Shown here: one piece after another, positions 1-5,856 of the stretch | Layout: every line of letters starts with the position of its first letter | Numbering within the stretch: the first letter of the stretch is position 1 | Assembly (NCBI GenBank): GCA_003694205.1 | Contig: RFKS01000255.1 | Span: forward strand, 1 to 7,696 | DNA length: 7,696 nt | Origin: Alphaproteobacteria bacterium | GTDB taxonomy: Bacteria; Pseudomonadota; Alphaproteobacteria; Sphingomonadales; Rhodothalassiaceae | Reading direction: 5' to 3' | The notes under the pieces: model-generated | What the model was told of the DNA's origin: nothing | What the model saw: only the letters and a program-made list of their open reading frames with translations | Database searches by the model: none | Made by a program: the position numbers and the translations under genes

Positions 1-938
1 ATGCGTTCCTGTGTCGCTGGTTCGATCTCGAGACGGACTATGACGCGCTCCTTCGCCTGGCAACGGATCTCGCCGCGGGCGCCGGCGAGGCGGAGAGGGG
101 CGCGCCCGAACGGGAGACACAGCCCGCAGTCGTTGCCCGCCCCTCGCCGCCTCGCCGGGGCCCGCCCCGCGGCTATGTGAGCCTGGTCAAGGAGGCGCAG
201 AAGGAGCCGGCTTCCCGCGCGCTCGATGCCGAGGCCCTGGCACGCCTCGAACGCACCCTCGCGGGGGCCGACCTCGGTCGCTTCCTGATGCGCCGTCCGG
301 TCTGCCTCGTCTCCGGTGAGACCGCCCGCCAGACGGTCATGCGGGACATCGACATCGACCGCGACGCCTTGGCGAAGACCGTCATGCCGGGATACGATCT
401 CGGTGCCGAGCTCTGGTTTGCCGCCCGTCTTGGCGAGCATTTCGCGCGGCACCTCCTGACCCTCGCACCGCCGATCGAGGCCGGATCTCTTCTCGCTGTG
501 CTGCTGCGCACGAGCCTTGGAGCGATCGCGAGCGCGGAATTCACGCAATTCGTCGAAGGCCTCGACCGGGCGCGGCGGCGATCGCTCGTTCTCGCCGTTC
601 CCGCGGCGGAAGCCCTCCTCCGCCCACTGCGCTATCTGCGGGCACGCGAAAAGATCGCCGAGTTCGGTCTGCGCTGCGCGCTCACGGGCTTCGATCCGTT
701 GGCGCTGGTGCTGCACGACCCGGACCTCCTGCCGGCCGACTTCCTGATTCTCGACGGGCGGCGCCTCGCGGCCTGGGATGCCTCCGATGTGGACAGCTAT
801 CCGGTCCTCTGCGGTCGCATCCGGAATATGGACCCGGCGCGTCTCGTCCTCGAGGGCTGCGATGACGAGGATATGCTGGCACGTGGCCGCCGTCTCGGAA
901 TTCGCCTGTTCGAGGGCGCGCTCTTCGGCCGCGCCTGA
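1..938 (+). CDS. Degenerate EAL-domain protein, 5' end outside window
   Basis: The reading frame is open from base 3 to the TGA at 936-938, giving 311 visible residues. The GTG at 177 has no Shine-Dalgarno sequence and the upstream codons have the same GC-rich third positions, so the true start lies before the window. Visible residues 1-25 are an acidic/leucine-rich segment, about 26-58 a Pro/Arg/Glu-rich linker, and about 90-311 resemble the EAL fold. The C-terminus (LEGCDDEDML then FEGALFGRA) matches the usual EGVE...LQGYLFSRP end, with Glu284 kept. The EAL signature is not recognisable (TVMRDIDI in its place), the VNLS segment reads VLLRTS, and the metal-binding DDFG motif reads LTGFD, so catalytic residues appear lost. 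I infer a non-enzymatic role, perhaps cyclic-di-GMP binding or protein interaction. The EAL assignment rests on motif-by-motif alignment from memory. The gene converges on regA. Confidence 0.68.
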   Translation, partial: AFLCRWFDLETDYDALLRLATDLAAGAGEAERGAPERETQPAVVARPSPPRRGPPRGYVSLVKEAQKEPASRALDAEALARLERTLAGADLGRFLMRRPVCLVSGETARQTVMRDIDIDRDALAKTVMPGYDLGAELWFAARLGEHFARHLLTLAPPIEAGSLLAVLLRTSLGAIASAEFTQFVEGLDRARRRSLVLAVPAAEALLRPLRYLRAREKIAEFGLRCALTGFDPLALVLHDPDLLPADFLILDGRRLAAWDASDVDSYPVLCGRIRNMDPARLVLEGCDDEDMLARGRRLGIRLFEGALFGRA

Positions 939-961
939 TCTGTCGTCAGGACCTAGCGCGG
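929..961. terminator. Possible bidirectional hairpin between convergent genes
   Basis: A nested inverted repeat spans both stop codons of the convergent genes. The outer arms are CCGCG (929-933) and CGCGG (957-961). The inner arms are CCTGA (934-938) and TCAGG (946-950), with a 7-base loop and a 6-base bulge on one side. No T-tract follows on either strand, so it is not a classic intrinsic terminator. It is the only candidate structure in the 14-base gap and its flanks, and in GC-rich DNA a repeat like this can arise by chance. Confidence 0.3.
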
Positions 962-1510
962 GGCGCGCTTGGCGAGAATGCGCTGCAGGGTCCGGCGATG
1001 CATGTTGAGCCGGCGCGCCGTCTCCGACACGTTGCGCCCGCACAGCTCGTAGACACGCTGGATATGCTCCCAGCGCACGCGGTCCGCCGACATCGGGTTT
1101 TCCGGCGGTTCGGGTGGGTCGTCCCCTTCCGCGAGCAGCGCCCTCGCGATCATGTCGGCATCCGCCGGCTTGGCCAGATAGTCGACGGCACCGGTCTTCA
1201 CCGCCGCCACCGCGCTCGCAATATTGCCATAGCCGGTGAGGATGACGATACGCATGTCGGGTCGCAGGTCGCGAAGTGGCGGCACGAGATCGAGGCCGTT
1301 GCCATCCTCGAGCCGGAGATCGAGAATCGCATGGGCGGGCGGCCTTTCGCGCGCCAGTTCCAGGGCCTCGGCGCTGCCACCGGCGAGCACGACGGAAAAG
1401 CCGCGTCGTTCCATCGCGCGACCCAGGCGGCCGCGGAAGGGCGGGTCGTCGTCGACGATGAGGAGCGTCCGGTCCTGCGCGGAATGAGTCATCGTTCCGT
1501 GTTCGCTCAT
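953..1510 (-). CDS. regA: RegA/PrrA/ActR-family redox response regulator
   Basis: A 185-residue response regulator, matching the roughly 184 residues usual for RegA. It receives phosphate from RegB and, in relatives, binds DNA to control respiratory, photosynthetic and carbon/nitrogen-fixation genes. Residues 14-126 form the receiver domain: acidic pocket Asp20-Asp22, phospho-acceptor Asp64 (ILDLRL), Thr92 and Lys114 (KP). A proline-rich linker (PPEPPENP, 132-139) leads to a Fis-type helix-turn-helix, where residues 158-185 (GRNVSETARRLNMHRR onward) are the near-invariant family signature. The ATG at 1510 is chosen because GAAGG lies 5 bases upstream. A second ATG at 1492 would give 179 residues but has a poorer site. 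It follows regB by 10 bases, so co-transcription and probably translational coupling are expected. The side-by-side regB-regA order resembles actS-actR of rhizobia rather than the split Rhodobacter locus. Confidence 0.95.
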   Translation of the reverse strand: MSEHGTMTHSAQDRTLLIVDDDPPFRGRLGRAMERRGFSVVLAGGSAEALELARERPPAHAILDLRLEDGNGLDLVPPLRDLRPDMRIVILTGYGNIASAVAAVKTGAVDYLAKPADADMIARALLAEGDDPPEPPENPMSADRVRWEHIQRVYELCGRNVSETARRLNMHRRTLQRILAKRAPR

Positions 1511-1515
1511 GGCCA

Positions 1516-1521
1516 CCTTCT
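1516..1521 (-). promoter_or_regulatory. regA ribosome-binding site overlapping the regB stop
   Basis: On the minus strand AGAAGG ends 5 bases before the regA ATG at 1510. Its first A is also the last base of the regB TGA stop. This supports the upstream start of regA and suggests translational coupling of kinase and regulator. Confidence 0.7.
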
Positions 1522-2915
1522 CAGCTCGCATCTTCGGTGTTTTTGTCGCCATCCTCAAGGGCCGACCGCGGCCAGCGGATAGAGACCACCGCGCCACCCT
1601 CAGCGGCATTGCCAAATTCGACCCGCGCTCCGGTCCGCTCGAGCAGCGTCTTGGCGATGAACACGCCGAGTCCGAGGCCGGCGGCGCTTTCCCGCGCCGA
1701 GCTCGGGGACCCGCGTGGATCGGCACCGAGATAGGGCGCCCCGAGATGCCGCAGCACCGCCGTATCGAAGCCGGGGCCGTCGTCCCGGATACGGCACCAC
1801 GCGTCGGATGTGTCCCAGCAGATGTCGATCTCGACGCGGCCTCGGGCGAATCCGACCGCATTCTCGATGAAACTGGTCAACGCATGAAGGATTTCCGGGC
1901 GCCGGCGTGTCTGGGGCTGCGGTCCGGCAGCGGGATCGGTGGCGCGATCGTGAACCTCGATCGCGACGTCTGTGAGGCGCTCGAACGGGCGCGCCGCCTC
2001 ACGGGCGAGCGCGGACAGTGGCTGTACATCGAAAGGATGGCCCGAGGGTTGTTCGGAGCGCATCGAAAGCTGTTGCAGGATATCTCGGCAGCGCTCGGCC
2101 TGGTCGCTGATCAGGCGCAGGTCCTCGCCGCGCGGATCGTCCGCTGGAAGTTCCTCGAGTAGCTCGCGGACAGCGAGCGTGATGGTGCCGAGTGGCGTGC
2201 CCAGCTCATGCGCCGCCGCGGCCGCAAGGGCGCCGAGATCCGACAATTTCTGTGCCCGGTCGAGCGCCGCCTCGGTGGCGGCCAGCGCTTGCGCCCGCTG
2301 CCGCGCCTCGGCCGAGACGCGTGCCACATAGAGCGCGAGAAAGGTCATGGCGAGGGCAAGTCCCGCCCAGACCGCGAACAGATAGAGTCGCGGAATGGCA
2401 AGCGCTGTCCCCTCCCAGGGCAGCGGCCGGTGCCACAGGGCGAGAAGCGAGATCAGCAAAAGGCCGAGTGTAAGCAGGGCGAGCGTGCTGCGCCGCGACA
2501 GGACGCTCGCCGAGACGGTGACCGGGGCAAGGATGAGCAGGGCAAAGGGATTGGCGAGCCCGCCGGTGAGATAAAGGAGGAAGGACAGCTGCAGGAGATC
2601 GAAGGCGAGCTCGAGAACCGCCTCCCGGTCGGCAAGCTGTCGGCCGCCGGGATGGCGCCACATCAGATAGCCGTTGACCGCTGCCGACAGACTGACCGCC
2701 GCCAGGGCCCAGAAGAGGGGAAAGGAAAAGCCGAGCCCGTAACGGACGACGAACAGGGCCGCAAGCTGGCCGGCGATGGCGATCCAGCGCAGGCTGACGA
2801 GGGTCTCAAGGCGGACCCGACCGGCCATCATCGCCGCATGCAGGGAATCGGCCGCAATCCCGCCACCGGGAGCGGCCTCTGGCGTATCCCGGCGTCGCCC
2901 CGCATCTGCGCCCAT
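1521..2915 (-). CDS. regB: RegB/PrrB/ActS-family redox sensor histidine kinase
   Basis: A 464-residue inner-membrane sensor kinase, close to the roughly 460 of RegB. The N-terminal half (about 42-198) has some six hydrophobic segments. It contains GGLANPF at 118-124, the GGxxNPF motif linked to quinone binding. The dimerisation/phospho-acceptor helix (ALAAAAAHELGTPLGTI) places the phospho-histidine at His236. Cys276 (ERCRDIL) lies 40 residues later, the same spacing as His225 and redox-active Cys265 of Rhodobacter capsulatus RegB. The ATPase domain shows an N-box (Asn352, FIENAV), G1 (DDGPGFD, 378-384) and G2 (GLGLGVF, 413-419). It should autophosphorylate when the quinone pool is reduced and pass phosphate to RegA. 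The ATG at 2915 is chosen for its strong GGAGG site; the frame stays open upstream but there overlaps the ankyrin gene. It lies 44 bases after that gene and 10 before regA. Confidence 0.96.
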   Translation of the reverse strand: MGADAGRRRDTPEAAPGGGIAADSLHAAMMAGRVRLETLVSLRWIAIAGQLAALFVVRYGLGFSFPLFWALAAVSLSAAVNGYLMWRHPGGRQLADREAVLELAFDLLQLSFLLYLTGGLANPFALLILAPVTVSASVLSRRSTLALLTLGLLLISLLALWHRPLPWEGTALAIPRLYLFAVWAGLALAMTFLALYVARVSAEARQRAQALAATEAALDRAQKLSDLGALAAAAAHELGTPLGTITLAVRELLEELPADDPRGEDLRLISDQAERCRDILQQLSMRSEQPSGHPFDVQPLSALAREAARPFERLTDVAIEVHDRATDPAAGPQPQTRRRPEILHALTSFIENAVGFARGRVEIDICWDTSDAWCRIRDDGPGFDTAVLRHLGAPYLGADPRGSPSSARESAAGLGLGVFIAKTLLERTGARVEFGNAAEGGAVVSIRWPRSALEDGDKNTEDAS

Positions 2916-2919
2916 CGGT

Positions 2920-2926
2920 CCCTCCC
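2920..2926 (-). promoter_or_regulatory. Strong ribosome-binding site deciding the regB start
   Basis: On the minus strand GGGAGGG lies just upstream of the ATG at 2915, with 5 bases between GGAGG and the start codon. This fixes the regB start and argues against the in-frame open extension that runs through the ankyrin gene. Confidence 0.75.
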
Positions 2927-2959
2927 GATCGATTTCGGTTGGCAGCCGCGTGCCGGGCT

Positions 2960-3520
2960 CTAGGAGGCGTCGGCGAACAGTTTCTCGATGTCGCGATAGC
3001 GCATCTGACGTGCGACATCGAGCGGCGTGCGTCCCTGATAGTCGGCCATGTCGGGATTGGCCCCGGCCTCGAGCAGGGCGCGGACGACCCGTGCCTTGCG
3101 CGCGCGAACGGCATAGATGAGCGCAGTCTGGCCGGTGTCGTCCCCGGCGTCGGGATCGGCGCCGCTCTCGATCAGGAGTCGCACGCCGTCGAGATTGCCG
3201 CGCTGCGCGAACTCCATCAGCGCATTCGTGCCGGTATCCTCCGCCCGCGCCGTCACATTGGCACCAGATTCGATGAGAAAGCGGGCCGTCGTGGTATCGC
3301 CATTGCGGGCCGCGATGACGAGAATCGGAATCCCTTCCGTCGTCCGCGCATTGGGGCAGCGACATTTGAGCATCAGCGACCGGATCTTGGCATAGTCGCG
3401 ATCCTTGACCGCCTTGATCAGCTCGTAGGGCGTCGAATACTGCGCCCGAGCCGCCGGCGCGCCGGAGAGGATGGCGACCAAAGCGGCGGCGAGGGAGACG
3501 AAAAGCAGTTTCCTCTTCAT
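2960..3520 (-). CDS. Secreted (periplasmic) ankyrin-repeat protein
   Basis: A 186-residue protein with a clear Sec signal peptide: basic MKRK, a hydrophobic core to about residue 19, and a type I cleavage site ARA|Q after residue 26. There is no lipobox cysteine. The mature part is almost wholly ankyrin repeats, at about 31-61, 62-95, 96-128, 129-161 and 162-186 (partial cap). Marks include TALIYAV, LLIESGADPD, LLEAGANPD and GRTPLDVA. Ankyrin repeats bind proteins, so a periplasmic scaffold or inhibitor role is likely, but no partner is shown. A CxC pair (Cys53, Cys55) sits at the end of repeat 1 and could form a disulphide or bind metal. The start at 3520 is chosen because it begins the signal peptide; the ribosome site (GGGACGG) is only fair, and earlier in-frame ATGs (3613, 3568) would bury the signal. 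It lies 44 bases upstream of regB on the same strand, so co-transcription is plausible. Confidence 0.88.
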   Translation of the reverse strand: MKRKLLFVSLAAALVAILSGAPAARAQYSTPYELIKAVKDRDYAKIRSLMLKCRCPNARTTEGIPILVIAARNGDTTTARFLIESGANVTARAEDTGTNALMEFAQRGNLDGVRLLIESGADPDAGDDTGQTALIYAVRARKARVVRALLEAGANPDMADYQGRTPLDVARQMRYRDIEKLFADAS

Positions 3521-3622
3521 GTCCGTCCCATTCGGTGGATGTGCCCGCTTCTGTCCGATGTCCGTCATCCTGCCGCGCCACCTAAACATGTCGCCGCGGT
3601 GGACGCAAGCCATGCGGCGGCT

Positions 3623-5704
3623 TCATGACCGGGCCGGCGGACGATGCGAAAAGAGCGACAGAATAAAGGCATATTCCTCCGCCGTTTCCATCAGCGCCCG
3701 AAAGCGGCCCGACTTGCCGCCGTGCCCCGCCTCCATGTTGATGCGGAGGAGGATCGGGTTGGAATCGGTCTTCGTCGCACGCAGCTTTGCCACCCATTTC
3801 GCGGGCTCCCAATAGGTGACCCGCGGGTCGTGCAGCCCGGCCGTGACAAACATAGCGGGATAGGCCTGGCGCCGCACATTCTCATAGGGGCTGTAGCCAA
3901 GGATGAGGCGAAAAGCATCGGCATCGGTGATCGGATTGCCCCATTCCGGCCATTCGATGGGCGTCAGCGGCAGGCTCTGGTCGAGCATCGTGTTGAGCAC
4001 GTCGACGAAGGGGACATGGGCGATCACCGCCCGCCACAGATCGGGACGTTCGTTCGCCGCCACCCCCATGAGCGTACCGCCCGCGGAGCCGCCGGCGATC
4101 ACGATATCGCCGGCGCGGGTACGGCCGCTCGCGACGAGATGCTGCGCGACGTCGATGAAATCGTGAAAGCTGTTCCATCGCCGGGGCCCCTTGCCGGCCT
4201 CGTACCATGTCCGCCCCAGCTCGTCGCCGCCGCGCACATGCGCGATGGCCGAGACAAAACCGCGGTCGAGGAGCGACAGGCGGTTGGTCGAGAAACCGGG
4301 CGCGATGCCGAGACCATAGGCGCCATAGCCATAGAGATGAAGTGGCCGCGGCCCCTTCCCGCCTTCCTCGCGGCGCCAAACGATGGAGACCGGGATGCGC
4401 GTGCCGTCGCGACCCGGCACGTCGAGCCGCTCGCTCTCATAGAGCGCCGGATCATGGCCGCTCGGGATGACCTGCAGCTTGCGCCGCTCGAGCCGCCGTT
4501 GCCGGACGTCATAGTCATAGACGCTCGGTGGCGTAACCATCGACTCATAGGCAAGGCGGAGTGAATCGGTCGCATATTCCCGATTTGTACCGAATGCTAC
4601 AGAATAGACCGATTCGGCGAACTCGACGAGATGCTCCGTCCCGTCATGATGGCGGATGCGCACGCGATCGAGACCGCCGTGGCGTTCGGCGACGGCAAGG
4701 AAATCGCGAAAGGCAATGATGTCGCGAACATAGAGGCCGGGCGCGCCGGCAATCCAGGTCCGCCACTGTGCGATCGAAGCATCTTCCTCGGGCGCCGTGA
4801 AGACCGCGAAATCGGGGTCGTCGCGATTGCTGCGGATGAAAAATCGTCCGGCCGCATGGTCGATCTCGTATTCATGGCCGCGCTGTCGTGGCGCCACGAG
4901 GCGCGCCCCGGCCCGCGGGTCGGCCGCGGGCAGAAGGCGAATCTCGCTGGTCTCGTGATCGGCGCTGGCGATAATGATGAACTGCCGCGACTGGGTCTCG
5001 TCGAGATGCACGAAGAAACCGCTGTCGCTCTCCTCGTAAAGCGTCACATCGCGGGCGACCGCCGTCCCCAGACGATGGGCACGGACCGCATAGGGCCGCC
5101 ACTGATCGTTTACCGGACGGTACAGAAGCGTGTCACCATCGCCCGCCCATAGCGGCGCACCGATGGTGCCGGGAATGCGTTCCGGCAACAGGTCGCCGCT
5201 TTCGAGATCGCGGATCTCGATGGTGAAACGTTCCGAGCCGTCGCGGTCGACCGCATAGGCGCAGAAGCGGCCGTCGCGGCTGACGGCGAAGCCGCCGAGC
5301 CGGAAATAGTCACCGTCGGCGGCGAGCGCCGGTTCATCGAGGAAGCATGTCCAGTCACCGTCCGTGGCGGGGCGGCGGAACCAGCGCCGGTACTCGTCCC
5401 CGGCGGCGAAGCGCCACTGATAGACAAAGTCCCCCTCGCGATAGGGCACGCCCTCATCATCCGGCTTCAGCCGGCCTCTGAGCTCGGCCAGAAGACGCGA
5501 TACGAGAGGTCGGTGCGGCTTGAGCATGGCTGCGAAATAGGCATTCTCCGCCTCGAGATGGGCGAGGATCTCGGGGGCCCGCACCTCGGGATAGGCGGGA
5601 TCACGCAGCCACGCATATTCATCAACAAGCGTAACGCCATGGCAGGTGCGCCGGGTTGGCCGTCGCGCGGCGATGGGCGGCATGGGCAATGCAGTCCTGG
5701 TCAT
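3623..5704 (-). CDS. ptrB: Oligopeptidase B (protease II), family S9A
   Basis: A 693-residue prolyl-oligopeptidase-family serine peptidase (E. coli PtrB is about 686). Family members act in the cytoplasm and cut short peptides after Arg or Lys. Residues about 1-75 and 430-693 form the alpha/beta-hydrolase domain; about 76-425 form the seven-bladed propeller that excludes large substrates. The catalytic triad is visible: Ser540 in GGSAGG (538-543), Asp626 in GLHDPRV, and His661 in GHGGKSGR. Family landmarks YGYGAYG (458-464), RLSLLDRGF, HVRGGDELG, EWGNP and YWEPAKWVAKLR are present. The ATG at 5704 is chosen for the GGGACGGG just upstream and for a family-like N-terminus (RRPTRRTCHG...VDEYAWLRD). 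There is no signal peptide. The residues matching the E. coli S2-site aspartates are Ala468 and Gly470, and one S1 acidic position is Pro586, so substrate preference may differ. It diverges from the aminopeptidase gene. Confidence 0.95.
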   Translation of the reverse strand: MTRTALPMPPIAARRPTRRTCHGVTLVDEYAWLRDPAYPEVRAPEILAHLEAENAYFAAMLKPHRPLVSRLLAELRGRLKPDDEGVPYREGDFVYQWRFAAGDEYRRWFRRPATDGDWTCFLDEPALAADGDYFRLGGFAVSRDGRFCAYAVDRDGSERFTIEIRDLESGDLLPERIPGTIGAPLWAGDGDTLLYRPVNDQWRPYAVRAHRLGTAVARDVTLYEESDSGFFVHLDETQSRQFIIIASADHETSEIRLLPAADPRAGARLVAPRQRGHEYEIDHAAGRFFIRSNRDDPDFAVFTAPEEDASIAQWRTWIAGAPGLYVRDIIAFRDFLAVAERHGGLDRVRIRHHDGTEHLVEFAESVYSVAFGTNREYATDSLRLAYESMVTPPSVYDYDVRQRRLERRKLQVIPSGHDPALYESERLDVPGRDGTRIPVSIVWRREEGGKGPRPLHLYGYGAYGLGIAPGFSTNRLSLLDRGFVSAIAHVRGGDELGRTWYEAGKGPRRWNSFHDFIDVAQHLVASGRTRAGDIVIAGGSAGGTLMGVAANERPDLWRAVIAHVPFVDVLNTMLDQSLPLTPIEWPEWGNPITDADAFRLILGYSPYENVRRQAYPAMFVTAGLHDPRVTYWEPAKWVAKLRATKTDSNPILLRINMEAGHGGKSGRFRALMETAEEYAFILSLFSHRPPARS

Positions 5705-5856
5705 TTTCCCGTCCCTGTGGCTGTGGTTCCGCGGCTGCTGCCGGGCGGGGAAAAAAGCACAGATCACGTGGCCGGCAAAGCGGCTTTTCTTGCGCTCGCC
5801 GGGCGGCGGTGCCATCAATGCCCAAGGGAACGCACCGCCAGCAAGGAGACCTGCCC
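5705..5856. promoter_or_regulatory. Divergent intergenic region, ptrB / aminopeptidase
   Basis: This 152-base gap lies between the divergent starts of ptrB and the Xaa-Pro aminopeptidase, so promoters for both should lie in or near it. I could not pick out convincing -35/-10 elements on either strand. Visible landmarks are a short A-tract (about 5751-5757), a CACGTG palindrome at 5765-5770 and a T-rich patch near 5785-5791. None can be tied to a named regulator. Confidence 0.45.
5843..5848 (+). promoter_or_regulatory. Ribosome-binding site deciding the aminopeptidase GTG start
   Basis: AAGGAG lies 8 bases before the GTG at 5857. The in-frame ATG at 5818 has no comparable site, so the GTG is preferred. 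Confidence 0.75.

Noticed and set aside
177..179. GTG as start of the first gene
   Set aside because: There is no Shine-Dalgarno sequence upstream, and the same frame with matching codon use continues back to base 3, so it is an internal valine codon of a gene truncated by the window.
1511..1861. In-frame upstream extension of regA (117 codons)
   Set aside because: It overlaps the 3' part of regB in another frame, and the resulting residues are unlike RegA N-termini. The ATG at 1510 has a good ribosome site and gives the family length.
998..2162. Two plus-strand open frames (194 and 217 codons) opposite regA and regB
   Set aside because: Both are antisense to clear two-component genes, and their translations show no domain.
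2916..3581. In-frame upstream extension of regB (222 codons)
   Set aside because: It overlaps the ankyrin gene in another frame, its translation is Arg-rich without motifs, and a strong ribosome site sets the regB start at 2915.
3521..3622. Promoter or terminator between ptrB and the ankyrin gene
   Set aside because: I found only a weak 5-base stem (CCACC/GGTGG, long loop) and a poor TTGCGT / TTAGGT pair with 17-base spacing. Neither is better than chance in this base composition.
5656..5856. Longer N-terminus for the aminopeptidase and, on the other strand, for oligopeptidase B
   Set aside because: The extensions would overlap each other in the divergent gap, and their residues are unlike either family. 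Proper ribosome sites precede the chosen starts.
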